DNA of 64,000 bases. Source: Marinobacter gelidimuriae (lineage in GTDB: Bacteria > Pseudomonadota > Gammaproteobacteria > Pseudomonadales > Oleiphilaceae). Shown here in pieces: positions 46,524-56,751 of the stretch (position 1 is its first letter; each line of letters starts with the position of its first letter). The translations under genes were made by a program, and so were the position numbers. Location of the stretch: NCBI RefSeq assembly GCF_000372805.1, contig NZ_KB889828.1, positions 62,001 to 126,000 on the forward strand, given 5' to 3'. The notes under the pieces were generated by a model that ran no database searches, was not told the origin of the DNA, and was given only the letters and a program-made list of their open reading frames with translations.

Positions 46524-48080
46524 TCAGCTTTGCTGATACTGGCTCAGGTAATCGGCAAAGCTTAGCGTATCCGCGGCTTCAATCTGTTGCTGCTGTTGCA
46601 AGGACTCAAGGCTAAACGCTGTATATTGCTGCTGCACGGCATCTGGCAGCGGCTGCGCGAGCAAGCTGTGCTTATGCTGGAGGGACATTTCCAGCGCCCA
46701 GTCGCGGTGGCCCAAGCCACTACTGGCCATTGCATCCAGGACCTGCTGCGATGGCAAACACCAGCTGCCTTCCAACTTGTGCCGCTGCTCCGCCAGAGCC
46801 CGCACGTAAGTGGTGTCGCCATTCCAACCGTCGAGCTGTTCCGCCAGGGGCTGCAGCGAATCCAGAAGTTCAAGCGCCGTCTCTCCAGCGTTAACACTGC
46901 GACTGCCCAGCTGCAACGCCAAGTCGCGCCCGCGTCCGCGCGCTACAACATCCTTGAAATTGTTATCCAGCCGGGCACACTCGTCGTCACCAATCCGCGG
47001 GCTGTCCTGTAACAGGCAATCCAACAAAAATAGGTCAAGAAAATCCACTTGCGGCGCGGTAATACCCACGGCTGCAAACGGGTCCAGATCCAGACAACGC
47101 ACCTCGATGTACTCCACCCCGCGGCTCATCAACGCGTGGATGGGTTTTTCGCCACTGGCGGCGGTGCGCTTCGGCCGTAAGGCACTGTAATACTCGTTTT
47201 CAATCTGCAACACGCTGGTATTGAGCTGAATGTATTCACCGTCGCGGTTTATGCCCAGTTTTTCGTAGGGCGGCCAGGGCGTGTGAATGGCTCGTTCCAG
47301 AGTGCGGGTATAGGTTTTCAGCTCGTTAAAACAGATGTTCAGAGATGCCTGGGCATTGTTGTGGTAACCCAAATCGCCCATGCGCAACGAGCTGGCCTGC
47401 TCACCATAAAAAGTATTTGCATTAAAGCTGCTGAGGTTGTGCCTTACGTTGGCAACAAAACTCTGATCCAGCGCCGGTGAAGCGCCAAACAGCAGCATTA
47501 ACAGCCAACTACGGCGGCGGAAATTACGAATCAACCAGAAGTACTGCTCGGATTTGAAATCTTGCAGGCTCAGCTCGCTGCTGCCCACAGCCTGCTGCCA
47601 CTGCGGCCAAAACCCTTCGGGTAACGACACGTTGTAATGGGTCCCGGCAATACTTTGCATCATTCGCCCGTAGCGCACCGCCAAGCCTTGGCGATACACG
47701 TGTTTCATCTTACCCACATTGGAGCTGCCGTAATTGGCGATGGGAATACTGCTGTCACCATCCAGGCCACAGGGCATACTGGCGGCCCAGAATACTTCGT
47801 CGCCCAAGTTCTGCTGCACAAATTGATGGGTGTGGCCCAGCGCTTCAAGCATGCCGGCGGTGGTGTCATACACCGGCGTAATCAGCTCCAGCAGAGATTC
47901 CGAATAATCGGTGGTAATGCGTGGGTGGGTTAACGCCGAACCCAGAGCGTGCGGGTGCGGAGTTTGTGCGATGAAGCCGCTGGCATCGGCACGCAAACCT
48001 TCTTTTTCAACACCTTTACGAAAGCCCTGCCAATCGCTGGCGGCAAACTGCTTAAATATGTGATGGCGTGATTGAGCCAT
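46524..48080 (-). CDS. gshA: Glutamate-cysteine ligase GshA
   Basis: GshA joins glutamate and cysteine, the first and limiting step of glutathione synthesis. The product from ATG 48080 is 518 residues, like the E. coli type. The blocks LGSALTHPRITTDYSESLLE, EVFWAASMPCGLD and HYNVSLPEGFW lie in the first 180 residues, and RGVEYIEVRCLDLDPF near 330. AGGAG sits directly upstream of this ATG; the TTG six codons earlier overlaps the ribosome site and is unlikely. The gene ends 15 bp from the FliL-like remnant. Confidence 0.95.
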   Translation of the reverse strand: MAQSRHHIFKQFAASDWQGFRKGVEKEGLRADASGFIAQTPHPHALGSALTHPRITTDYSESLLELITPVYDTTAGMLEALGHTHQFVQQNLGDEVFWAASMPCGLDGDSSIPIANYGSSNVGKMKHVYRQGLAVRYGRMMQSIAGTHYNVSLPEGFWPQWQQAVGSSELSLQDFKSEQYFWLIRNFRRRSWLLMLLFGASPALDQSFVANVRHNLSSFNANTFYGEQASSLRMGDLGYHNNAQASLNICFNELKTYTRTLERAIHTPWPPYEKLGINRDGEYIQLNTSVLQIENEYYSALRPKRTAASGEKPIHALMSRGVEYIEVRCLDLDPFAAVGITAPQVDFLDLFLLDCLLQDSPRIGDDECARLDNNFKDVVARGRGRDLALQLGSRSVNAGETALELLDSLQPLAEQLDGWNGDTTYVRALAEQRHKLEGSWCLPSQQVLDAMASSGLGHRDWALEMSLQHKHSLLAQPLPDAVQQQYTAFSLESLQQQQQIEAADTLSFADYLSQYQQS

Positions 48081-48119
48081 GAAAAACTCCTGCTGCAACC
48101 GCTGTGGTTGCCAAGTAAA

Positions 48120-50483
48120 TTAACGGTCGCGCTTGTTGGCCGACGCCATGGCCTGAGCCAGAGCTCCTGCCATGGCGCCTTGACCTTGACCCTGGCCCGG
48201 ATTCTGATTCTGATTCTGACTTGCAGCCGGCGCCGGTTTACGCGTGCTAGCCGCAGTGTTGCGATTTGGGCTTGGATTTTTATCACCACGGGGCCGTTCA
48301 GCCGGCTGCTGTCCAGGCTGATCACCCATGCGCATGGTCAAAGCGATGCGCTTACGCGGAATATCCACCTCCATCACCTTCACTTTTACGATGTCGCCAG
48401 CTTTCACCACTTCCCGCGGGTCTTTTATAAAACGGTCTGCCAACGCCGATATATGGACCAGGCCGTCCTGGTGCACGCCAATATCCACAAAGGCGCCAAA
48501 ATTGGTGACGTTGGTGACCGACCCTTCCAGCACCATTCCCGGCTCCAGATCTTTCAGGGTTTCTACGCCTTCTTCAAAGCTGGCGAAGCGGAATTCCGGC
48601 CGTGGGTCGCGCCCCGGCTTTTCCAACTCGGCGAAGATGTCTTTGACCGTAGGCAAGCCAAACTGTTCGGTTACATAATCCTGCGGGTTCAGGCTGCGCA
48701 AAAATGCCGCATCACCCACCAGGTTGTTCATATCCCGCTGATTTTTAGCGGCGATGGTTTCCACCACGCGATAAGCCTCCGGGTGCACCGAAGACCGATC
48801 TAACGGATTATCACCATCGCTGATGCGCAAAAAACCCGCCGCCTGTTCGAAGCTGCGAGCGCCCAAACGCGGTACTTTCATCAGCTGCTTGCGGTTACGG
48901 AACTGGCCATTCTGGCTGCGATAATCCACGATATTCTGGGCAATGGTGGGGTTTAACCCAGACACCCGGGTTAACAACGGCACCGACGCGGTGTTCAGAT
49001 CGACTCCTACGCCGTTTACACAGTCTTCTACTACTGCATCCAGGCTGCGCGATAGCTGTACCTGCGATACGTCGTGCTGATATTGGCCCACACCAATAGA
49101 TTTTGGCTCGATTTTAACCCATTCCGCCAACGGGTCCTGCAAACGCCGGGCAATGGATACCGCGCCGCGAATGGTGACATCCAGGTCCGGCAATTCCCGC
49201 GAGGCGAATTCCGACGCTGAATAAATAGACGCACCCGATTCGCTGACCACAATGCGCGCCAATTTCAGTTCCGGGTAGCGCTTGCACAGATCCGCCACCA
49301 GTTTATCGGTTTCCCGCGAGGCAGTGCCATTGCCAATAGCCACCAGTTCGATGTTGTACTGGCGACACCATTTGGCCAATTGCTCTATCGACGCTTCCCA
49401 CTGGTTTCGTGGGGCGTGGGGAAATATAGGCCCGTGGTCCACCACCTGCCCTATGCCGTCAATTACGGCCACTTTCACGCCGGTACGCAGGCCTGGATCC
49501 AGGCCCAGAGTGGCCCGGGGCCCGGCCGGAGCCAGCAACAACAAATCTTTGAGGTTATCAGCAAATACCTGGATAGCCTCGGTTTCAGCGGCCTCTCGGA
49601 TCTGGCCTATCAGGTCAGTTTCGAGCTGGCCAGACAGCTTTACCCGCCAGGTCCAGCGCACCACTTCGGCCAGCCACTTGTCGGCCGCCCGGCCCTGGTC
49701 GCGGACATTCCAGTGGGCGGCAATGTAAGATTCCGCCGGGTGTGGTTGGCGACGATCGTCGCTGTTTTCTCCAACGGCAATGGTGTAGCTCAGAATGCCC
49801 TCGTTGCGGCCACGTAGAATAGCCAGAGCGCGGTGTGACGGCACTTTTTTTAACGCTTCGCTGTGATCAAAGTAATCACGGAATTTGGCGCCTTCGGCCT
49901 CTTTGCCGGCAATAACGGTGACTTTCAGCTGGCCTTGCTGCCAGATGAAACCGCGCAACTGGCCCAGAAGTTCAGCGTCTTCGGCAAAGCGCTCCATCAG
50001 AATGGCACGGGCGCCTTCCAAGGCTGCCTTGCTGTCAGCCACATCGGCGTTAACGAACTGCGTTGCCAAAACCTCTGGCACGTGTGTTGGGTCGTTATAA
50101 AGGCCATCTGCCAGTGGTTCAAGACCGGCTTCACGGGCAATCTGGGCTTTGGTACGGCGCTTGGGCTTGTAAGGCAGGTAAAGATCTTCCAAACGATTTT
50201 TGGTGTCTGCCCCGTTAATGCTGGCTTTCAGCACATCGGTCAGCTTGCCCTGCTCGTCAATACTGGCGAGGATGGTGGCGCGGCGGCCTTCCAGTTCGCG
50301 CAGATAGCGCAGGCGCTCTTCCAGGGCTCGCAACTGTATGTCGTCAAGCGCGCCGGTCAGCTCTTTGCGGTAGCGGGCAATAAAGGGCACAGTCGCACCG
50401 CCGTTTAACAGTTCAACGGTGGCGTTAACCTGCTCTTCACGTACACCAAGCTCATTCGCAATGCGTCGGGAAATACTGTTCAT
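48120..50483 (-). CDS. tex: Tex-family transcription accessory / RNA-binding protein
   Basis: Tex is a conserved nucleic-acid-binding protein linked to transcription, with little known about its mechanism. The product from ATG 50483 is 787 residues. Order of domains: an N-terminal helical domain with [20 protein letters not shown], a YqgF/RuvX-like nuclease fold ([18 protein letters not shown], near 330), helix-hairpin-helix modules ([15 protein letters not shown] and [11 protein letters not shown]), and an S1 RNA-binding domain near residue 655 ([20 protein letters not shown]). The last 60 residues are a Gln/Asn/Gly-rich tail ([13 protein letters not shown]), longer than in E. coli. Confidence 0.95.
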   Translation of the reverse strand: MNSISRRIANELGVREEQVNATVELLNGGATVPFIARYRKELTGALDDIQLRALEERLRYLRELEGRRATILASIDEQGKLTDVLKASINGADTKNRLEDLYLPYKPKRRTKAQIAREAGLEPLADGLYNDPTHVPEVLATQFVNADVADSKAALEGARAILMERFAEDAELLGQLRGFIWQQGQLKVTVIAGKEAEGAKFRDYFDHSEALKKVPSHRALAILRGRNEGILSYTIAVGENSDDRRQPHPAESYIAAHWNVRDQGRAADKWLAEVVRWTWRVKLSGQLETDLIGQIREAAETEAIQVFADNLKDLLLLAPAGPRATLGLDPGLRTGVKVAVIDGIGQVVDHGPIFPHAPRNQWEASIEQLAKWCRQYNIELVAIGNGTASRETDKLVADLCKRYPELKLARIVVSESGASIYSASEFASRELPDLDVTIRGAVSIARRLQDPLAEWVKIEPKSIGVGQYQHDVSQVQLSRSLDAVVEDCVNGVGVDLNTASVPLLTRVSGLNPTIAQNIVDYRSQNGQFRNRKQLMKVPRLGARSFEQAAGFLRISDGDNPLDRSSVHPEAYRVVETIAAKNQRDMNNLVGDAAFLRSLNPQDYVTEQFGLPTVKDIFAELEKPGRDPRPEFRFASFEEGVETLKDLEPGMVLEGSVTNVTNFGAFVDIGVHQDGLVHISALADRFIKDPREVVKAGDIVKVKVMEVDIPRKRIALTMRMGDQPGQQPAERPRGDKNPSPNRNTAASTRKPAPAASQNQNQNPGQGQGQGAMAGALAQAMASANKRDR

Positions 50484-50543
50484 GCTACCTCTGCTAATCA
50501 CGTTCGCTGACAAACAAAGTGGCAAAGGTACAGCGGCGCAGGA

Positions 50544-50897
50544 TTACAGGCAAGCAGACTGCCTCTGATTACGGAGGAACTGTACCAGCTGGCCCCAAGG
50601 CATCGGCCGGGCAAAATAGTAACCCTGTACGAGGTCGCAGTTCAGTTGCCGTAAAAACTCCATCTGCGCGTAGGTTTCCACGCCCTCTGCTACTACGCTC
50701 ATATCAAACGGCTTCTCAGCCATAGCACGCTCGAAACTTGCGGTGTCTGCACACCAGGCAGCGCTCATGGCCAGGTCATCACTGGCCGCTGCCCAGCTGT
50801 TTAACCTTAGGAAATCGCGATAATCCGGAGTCAGCACCAACAGGCGGATGCAAGGCTGATCAAAAAAAGCTAAAGGCGATACCCTCTGCGAATCCAT
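50544..50897 (-). pseudogene. Remnant of an EAL-domain c-di-GMP phosphodiesterase
   Basis: The 117 codons join two unlike ends. The first 60 residues (IRLLVLTPDYRDFLRLNSW, then FERAMAEKPFD) resemble the start of a receiver-type domain. The last 50 (SVVAEGVETYAQMEFLRQLN, then VQGYYFARPM) are the unmistakable C-terminal end of an EAL domain. The rest of the receiver, any GGDEF part, and the EAL active site are missing. The joint PFD-MSVVAEGVET is in frame. I infer a single large internal deletion. No enzymatic function is expected. It sits between tex and the divergent rep. Confidence 0.75.
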
Positions 50898-51047
50898 GAG
50901 TTTGTAAGATTTTCTGCACCAATGCGCAGTAATTCAAGCCATACAATTCATTAACAATAGCTGACTTTCCGGTAGGGTGCCGATTGCCCAGGTGCTGTAG
51001 AATAAGCATGATATTAACGCACTTTGCAACCAGGCTGCTGTGACGCC

Positions 51048-53066
51048 GTGACAAAACTCAATCCCAGACAACGCGAAGCCGTGCGCTATGCCGATGGCCC
51101 CATGCTGGTACTAGCGGGAGCCGGCAGCGGCAAAACCAGCGTAATTACCCGCAAAATTGCGTTTCTAATTGAACAACTGGGCATTCCTGGCCGGCACATT
51201 GCGGCCGTGACCTTCACCAACAAAGCCGCACGGGAGATGAAAGAGCGTGTTGGCCGCATCATCGATCGAAAGCTAACCCGTGGATTAACCGTGTCCACCT
51301 TTCATAACCTGGGCCTGAACATAATCCGCGAGGAACATGACCACCTGGGCTATCACCCCGGATTTTCCATTTTTGATGCCGAAGACGCCAAAGCCCTGCT
51401 GCAGGATTTAATGCTAACTCATGGCAGCACCGACGCTGGTGATGAACTGAACCCGGTACAGATGACCCTCTCTTCGTGGAAAAACGCCATGCGTACGCCT
51501 GCCGAAGCACTGAGCAAGGCTGCAGACGAGCGTGAACAGAGAATCGCCATCATTTATGGGTACTATAACGAGTACCTGAAAGCATACAACGCCGTTGACT
51601 TCGATGACCTGATTCTGCTTCCAGTGATGCTGTTTCGCCAGCACCCGGACGTGCTGGCGAAATGGCAGCGTAAAATTCGTTACATGCTGGTGGATGAGTA
51701 CCAAGACACCAATGTGTGCCAATACGAGCTTGTGAAGCTCTTAGTGGCAGGGCGCGCCGCTTTTACCGTAGTGGGTGATGATGACCAGTCGATTTACGCC
51801 TGGCGCGGAGCGCGGCCGGAGAATCTGGCACAGCTGGAACAGGATTTCCCCAGCCTGAAAGTGGTTAAGCTGGAGCAGAATTACCGCTCCACCAGCCGCA
51901 TACTGCGGGCCGCCAACACGGTGATTGCCAACAACCCACACGCCTATGAAAAAGTGCTGTGGAGCGATCACACCATTGGCGAAGAAATCCGCATTATCCG
52001 TTGCCGCAATGAAGAAGCAGAAACCGAGCGTGTAGCCACCGAAATACTGGATCAGAAGCTGAAGCAGGGCCTGGGATTCAAAGATTTTGCGGTGCTTTAC
52101 CGGGGTAACCATCAGGCCCGACTGCTGGAAGTGAAGCTACAGGCCTATCAAATTCCTTATCGCATTTCCGGCGGCCAATCGTTTTTTGCCAAAAGTGAAA
52201 TCAAAGACGCCATGGCGTATTTGCGCTTGCTGATCAATCCCACGGACGATGCCGCGTTTTTACGGGTGGTTAACGTGCCCCGCCGTGAGATTGGCCCACG
52301 CACACTCGAGCAATTAAGCCACTACGCCCGCGCTCGCAACGTCAGCCTGTTCAAAGCGCTGGGCGATATGGGCGCGCAAAGCCACGTGACCGACAAGGGC
52401 CTGGAGCGTCTGCGTCGCTTCGCCCACTGGGCAGACGCTACCTGTGAAAGGTTACACAGCGATGACCCTGTGCAGGTAATCAAGCAACTGTTTACCGATA
52501 TAGAGTACGAGGAATGGCTGCACCAGCATTCTGGCTCTCCCAAACAGGCGCAGCGGCGCATGGAGAATATCTGGTATCTGGTGGACTCCATCCAGCGCAT
52601 GCTTGACGATGGCAAAGGCACCGCGGACGAAATTGGCGTGGAAGACGCCATTACCAAGCTGATCCTGCGGGACATGATGGAACAGCGCGAAGAGGAAGAC
52701 GACAGCGACAAAGTTCAGCTGCTAACTCTGCACGCATCCAAAGGCCTGGAGTTTCCCCATGTGTTCATCATCGGGCTGGAGGAGGAAATTCTGCCGCACC
52801 GGATGAGCATTGAAGAAGAAAATATCGAGGAAGAACGGCGGCTGATGTACGTGGGTATTACCCGGGCGCGGGAAACCCTGACCCTGACCTATGCCGCGTC
52901 TCGCCGGCAATACGGCGAAAAAATAGAAACCATTCCGAGCCGCTTTCTAGACGAACTGCCGGAAGGTGATGTGCGCTGGCTGGGTATGGGAGAGGCAGAC
53001 GTAGAAGTGAATCAAAAAAAGGGCAAGGCAACGTTGAGCGCGCTATTGGGCGATTTAGGCGTCTGA
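51048..53066 (+). CDS. rep: ATP-dependent DNA helicase Rep
   Basis: Rep is a 3'-to-5' superfamily I helicase that helps replication forks pass protein barriers. The product from GTG 51048 is 672 residues, the normal length. Motifs: Walker A AGAGSGKTSVITRKI near residue 22, Walker B DEYQDTN near 220, GDDDQSIYAWRGA near 245, QNYRSTSRIL, LLTLHASKGLEFPHVF near 565, and VGITRAR near 610. It starts in the usual LNPRQREAV region; a TTG eight codons upstream has no support. The 150 bp before it hold only the EAL remnant's upstream sequence. Confidence 0.95.
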   Translation: MTKLNPRQREAVRYADGPMLVLAGAGSGKTSVITRKIAFLIEQLGIPGRHIAAVTFTNKAAREMKERVGRIIDRKLTRGLTVSTFHNLGLNIIREEHDHLGYHPGFSIFDAEDAKALLQDLMLTHGSTDAGDELNPVQMTLSSWKNAMRTPAEALSKAADEREQRIAIIYGYYNEYLKAYNAVDFDDLILLPVMLFRQHPDVLAKWQRKIRYMLVDEYQDTNVCQYELVKLLVAGRAAFTVVGDDDQSIYAWRGARPENLAQLEQDFPSLKVVKLEQNYRSTSRILRAANTVIANNPHAYEKVLWSDHTIGEEIRIIRCRNEEAETERVATEILDQKLKQGLGFKDFAVLYRGNHQARLLEVKLQAYQIPYRISGGQSFFAKSEIKDAMAYLRLLINPTDDAAFLRVVNVPRREIGPRTLEQLSHYARARNVSLFKALGDMGAQSHVTDKGLERLRRFAHWADATCERLHSDDPVQVIKQLFTDIEYEEWLHQHSGSPKQAQRRMENIWYLVDSIQRMLDDGKGTADEIGVEDAITKLILRDMMEQREEEDDSDKVQLLTLHASKGLEFPHVFIIGLEEEILPHRMSIEEENIEEERRLMYVGITRARETLTLTYAASRRQYGEKIETIPSRFLDELPEGDVRWLGMGEADVEVNQKKGKATLSALLGDLGV

Positions 53067-53100
53067 AATCGAGCAGCTCGCCTGAGCGAGCTGCTCGATT
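53067..53100. terminator. Perfect 15-bp stem-loop between rep and cytochrome c5
   Basis: AATCGAGCAGCTCGC (53067-53081) and its exact complement (53086-53100) flank a CTGA loop. It starts right after the rep stop and lies 12 bp beyond the end of the convergent cytochrome gene, so it can serve both. There are no long T runs. Confidence 0.65.
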
Positions 53101-53112
53101 GCTTGCATGGTG

Positions 53113-53526
53113 TTACTTGCTTTCCGCCACCATGTGCTCAATCGCGGCTTGGATTTCTTCGTCCGGGCAGCTAGCGCAGCCGCCTTTGGCTGGCATGGCA
53201 TTGTAACCATTGATAGCGTGGGTAATCAGAGTGTCCATGCCCTGTTCGATCCGTGGAGCCCAGGCACTGGCATCGCCAATAACCGGCGCACCAGCCGCTC
53301 CCGTGGTGTGACATGCCATGCACACCGCACCATAAACTTCAGAGCCAGAGCGAGGGCCAGCACTGGCTGCAACCGTTGGAGCTGCCGCTGCGCCACAATC
53401 TTCACCCTGTAAGCAGAGACTGCCTACCGGCTGGATACGGGACAGAATTTCGTCATCAACATTTGCCATAACGGCGCCGGCTGTCAGACCAAAACCAAGC
53501 AGAACAGCGGCCAGAATTCTCTTCAT
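53113..53526 (-). CDS. Cytochrome c5-type monoheme protein
   Basis: The product from ATG 53526 is 137 residues, with a signal peptide (RILAAVLLGFGLTAGAVMA) and a mature c-type cytochrome. The heme is bound at CMACH near residue 78. The likely axial Met is in GYNAMPAKGGCASCPDEE, where a further Cys pair typical of the c5 family occurs. It is a small periplasmic electron carrier. The segment between residues 40 and 65 (SAGPRSGSEVYGAVC) leads into the heme site. The partner oxidase or reductase is not in the window. Confidence 0.9.
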   Translation of the reverse strand: MKRILAAVLLGFGLTAGAVMANVDDEILSRIQPVGSLCLQGEDCGAAAAPTVAASAGPRSGSEVYGAVCMACHTTGAAGAPVIGDASAWAPRIEQGMDTLITHAINGYNAMPAKGGCASCPDEEIQAAIEHMVAESK

Positions 53527-53724
53527 CTTCACAATGCACCTCGCATTCAAGCGTTTTAATAATAAGTCGCCGCATTATAGCGGCTGTGCCTCGGCAAAAA
53601 AACCAACACGCAGACTGAACCATCAATTTCAGCACCATCTGTTGCCATTTGGTAAATCACAAGACCTGTCGCGCCGTTATGGTTACCATACGCTCTCGGC
53701 CCGTTTATCGCTCAGGAATTCACC

Positions 53725-54060
53725 ATGACAGAACTTGGTCACTCTTCCCACCGCTTGCGCAAGCCGCTCTTAATTCTAGAGTTTACCGCGCTAGCTACAC
53801 TGCTGGGCTCTATGACCTGGTTTGGTTACAGTACGCCACCGGGCGAAGTTCTGGCGCCCGCCTGGCTGCTGATACCCGCTGTGGCCAGCCTGCTGGTTTT
53901 TACCAGTTTTATTGGCCTGATGTACCTGCGTTGGGTGGTTACCGCCGGCGCAGAGCGGCAAAATCACCATAAACTGATTTTCGCATTGCTGGCATTGACT
54001 ATGTCCAGTGTGTGGTTATACGGCGTAGCAAATACCTGGATCAGCCTGAACGCCCAGTAA
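53725..54060 (+). CDS. Small three-helix membrane protein, unknown function
   Basis: I do not recognise this 111-residue protein. Three hydrophobic segments lie at about residues 15-34, 44-68 and 82-105, with a basic loop (AERQNHHKL) between the last two. CAGGAATTC precedes the ATG. It stands before the broken phospholipase gene and after the divergent cytochrome c5. No motif is visible. Small proteins of this kind could be coupled to electron transport, but that is only a guess from the cytochrome neighbour. Confidence 0.6.
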   Translation: MTELGHSSHRLRKPLLILEFTALATLLGSMTWFGYSTPPGEVLAPAWLLIPAVASLLVFTSFIGLMYLRWVVTAGAERQNHHKLIFALLALTMSSVWLYGVANTWISLNAQ

Positions 54061-54118
54061 AACGCCACCATTTGCACGCCGTTTTTCTTCCGTTGAAGGT
54101 CACAGAGACACTACCACC

Positions 54119-55276
54119 ATGCTATTCACACCTGCGTTAACCATTATCCGGCAGCGCCGCCACCTGCTGGCAACGGCACTATCCGCCGCATTGTGCACTT
54201 TGGCATAGGCGCCTACGGCCAGTGCCCAAACCGACGCTGAGCCCAAGGCTGTTCAGCCGCTGTCCGCTCAAGACTGCGCACTGATTCGCGATGGATTGCA
54301 GCGCCTGGCCTGTTTCGATGAGGTTTACCAGCCTGATCAAGCCCGCGACAACGCCAGCACCGAGCAACGGCAGCGGGTAGAGGTCGCCACCGAGGCACTA
54401 CCGCCAAGCAAACGAAACATGGAAGAAACGCCAGATAACCCCGGGGCAGACGACAAAACCGCTGTCGTGTCATCGATCCTGGACCGCTATATGGAAGCGG
54501 AAGAAGCTCTGTTTTCGTTCTCTGGCAGTTTTATTCGCCACCGCCCGAACTACATTCTGCCAGTCACCTGGTCCGATCACCCAAACCAGACACCCACAAG
54601 CCCACGCCTGGGCGTGACCGGCTACGATTACGACCTTAAGCAGGAAGAAGCCAAGTACCAGATCAGCTTCAAAGTTCCGCTGCTCACCGGCTTTATGGAT
54701 AAACGCGCTACCCTTTGGTTCGGCTACACCCAGAAGTCTTTCTGGCAGCTTTACAATCAGGATGAGTCCGCGCCGTTTCGTGAAACCAACTACGAGCCTG
54801 AACTATTCCTGCGCTACCAACCCGACTGGAACATTGGGCCGGGCCGCCTGAACACGGTGGATCTGGGCATTAACCACCAGTCAAACGGTCAGGCCGAGCC
54901 GCGCTCACGCAGCTGGAACCGCATTGTTGGCATGGGAACTTACACTTACAACCGCTGGCTGTTCATGGTTAAACCCTGGATACGCTTGCCAGACGGCAAC
55001 ACAGACGACAACGACGATATTGAAAGCTATCTGGGCCATGGCAGTTACCACGCAGTTTACAAACTGACGGAAAACCGCACCTTCTCACTGAAGCTGCTGA
55101 ACAACCTGCGCACCTCAGACAACAAAACCTCGGTGGAGTTTGGCTACAGCTTCCCCATGGGCGATACCATCAAAGGCTTCGTGCATTATTACAACGGTTA
55201 CGGTGAGAGCCTAATTGACTACAACGAGCGCATTCAAAGGGTCGGCGTGGGAATTATGCTGAACGACTGGCTTTAA
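54119..55276 (+). pseudogene. pldA: Outer-membrane phospholipase A (PldA) with amber stop in signal peptide
   Basis: The gene starts at ATG 54119 with a signal peptide (LLATALSAALCTLA), but codon 30 is TAG (54206-54208). The same frame then stays open to 55276. The rest is a complete PldA: a soluble N-terminal segment (CALIRDGLQRLACFDEVY), then the beta-barrel with catalytic His and Ser in NHQSNGQ and the Asn in SRSWNR. The barrel ends in a terminal aromatic residue pattern (GIMLNDWL). PldA hydrolyses phospholipids in the outer leaflet. Without its signal the product would not be exported. A TTG or GTG restart after the stop would lack the signal. A sequencing error or suppressor tRNA is the alternative. 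Confidence 0.85.
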
Positions 55277-55314
55277 TCGTTAGCGCAACGCCAAGGCTGG
55301 AAGCCTAAAGAAGC

Positions 55315-55352
55315 AAAAAGGCCCCCCAGATTTGATCGTCCGGCAGGGCCTT
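55315..55352 (-). terminator. Terminator after the bfr-phosphohexomutase transcript
   Basis: On the minus strand AAGGCCC (55346-55352 on the plus strand as GGGCCTT) pairs with GGGCCTT and is followed by five T (plus-strand AAAAA at 55315-55319). It lies 35 bp beyond the phosphohexomutase stop, toward pldA. Confidence 0.7.
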
Positions 55353-55386
55353 GGCACCGATTACACAGAGCAAGTCACAATCACGT

Positions 55387-56751
55387 TTACAGGGCGTTCA
55401 AGCGCTCCATTTCCACCAGCAGTTCGTCAGTTTTCTCTCGCATCAACGGTATGTCGCCACGGGACTCAACGTTCAGCCTTACCACCGGTTCGGTGTTGGA
55501 CATCCGCAGGTTAAAGCGCCAATCATCGTATTCCACACTCACGCCATCGACGTGGCTCACGCTTTTTGCATCAGCGCCGTATTTTGCTTCGATGGCGGCA
55601 ATGACAGTAGCGGGGTCTGCGATCGTGCGGTTAATCTCGCCGCTGGCCGGGTAGGCTTCAATGCGGGCATCAATCAACGATGACAGCGTGCAACCAGCCT
55701 GGCACAAGCGCTCGGCCACTAGCAGCCATGGAATCATGCCGCTGTCGCAATAAGCAAAATCCCGGAAATAATGGTGGGCACTCATTTCACCGCCGTACAC
55801 CGCATCTTCATCGCGCATACGCTGCTTGATGAACGCATGGCCGGTTTTGCTTTCGACGGCAACTCCGCCAGCAGCGGCAACCAGGTCCAACGTGTTCCAG
55901 ATCAGACGCGGGTCGTGAATCACCCTACCCGGGCCGGTCTTGCGCAGAAACTGATCGGCCAACAGGCCCACAATGTAATAGCCTTCAATAAAGCGGCCAT
56001 TTTCATCGAAGAAAAAACAGCGATCGTAATCACCGTCCCAGGCGATGCCCATGGCAGCTCCACTGGCTTTTACCGCATCTGCGGTGGCTGCGCGATTTTC
56101 TTCCAGTATGGGGTTGGGAACACCGTTGGGAAAGTGGCCGTCTGCGTTGTGGTGTACTTTCACAAATTCGAACGGCACGTGCGCCTCAAGCTCATCAATC
56201 ACCAGCCCGGCACCGCCGTTACCCGCATTGACCACCAGTTTCAGCGGCTTCAGATCTGCACCGTTGATATAGCCCAGAAGGTGATCAATGTAGGCGCTCA
56301 TGGTTTCCAGGGTTTCGTAACGGCCCTGTTGTTGCGCATCGGCAAACGGCTCCAGCACCCGGTCACGAATATCGTTCAGGCCATTGTCTGAACTGATCGG
56401 TCGCGACTCTGGCCCTACCATCTTCATGCCGTTGTGGTCACGGGGGTTGTGGCTGGCAGTCACCATAATGCCGCCATCCATGTCGTAATGGCTGGTGGCA
56501 AAGTACACCATTTCCGTGCCGCACAAGCCGATGTCGTATACATCTGCGCCCGCGGCCATCAAACCCGAGCACAATGCCTGGCTGATGTCGCGGCTGGACA
56601 AGCGAATGTCGTAGCCGACGATGATTTTTTTCGCGCCGGTTACTTCCACATAGGCACGGCCAATAAGCTCCGCCAGCTTAGGGTTCAGTTGGTCTGGAAC
56701 ACGGCCACGAAGGTCATACGCTTTAAAGCAGGACAGATCCATTGTCGACAT
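55387..56751 (-). CDS. Phosphomannomutase/phosphoglucomutase (AlgC/ManB family)
   Basis: The enzyme interconverts hexose 1- and 6-phosphates for alginate, LPS or other polysaccharides. The product is 454 residues. The phosphoserine loop is [15 protein letters not shown] near residue 95. The metal loop is [14 protein letters not shown] near 235, sugar specificity [13 protein letters not shown] near 318, and the phosphate-binding [11 protein letters not shown] near 415. AlgC (dual) and ManB (single) cannot be told apart from the sequence. The start is ATG 56751 directly beside the end of bfr, so the two genes are very likely co-transcribed and coupled. Confidence 0.9.
   Translation of the reverse strand: MSTMDLSCFKAYDLRGRVPDQLNPKLAELIGRAYVEVTGAKKIIVGYDIRLSSRDISQALCSGLMAAGADVYDIGLCGTEMVYFATSHYDMDGGIMVTASHNPRDHNGMKMVGPESRPISSDNGLNDIRDRVLEPFADAQQQGRYETLETMSAYIDHLLGYINGADLKPLKLVVNAGNGGAGLVIDELEAHVPFEFVKVHHNADGHFPNGVPNPILEENRAATADAVKASGAAMGIAWDGDYDRCFFFDENGRFIEGYYIVGLLADQFLRKTGPGRVIHDPRLIWNTLDLVAAAGGVAVESKTGHAFIKQRMRDEDAVYGGEMSAHHYFRDFAYCDSGMIPWLLVAERLCQAGCTLSSLIDARIEAYPASGEINRTIADPATVIAAIEAKYGADAKSVSHVDGVSVEYDDWRFNLRMSNTEPVVRLNVESRGDIPLMREKTDELLVEMERLNAL

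Noticed and set aside
54119..55276. Pyrrolysine or selenocysteine recoding at the pldA stop
   Set aside because: The stop is in a signal peptide, no recoding element is seen, and the family has no such residue there.
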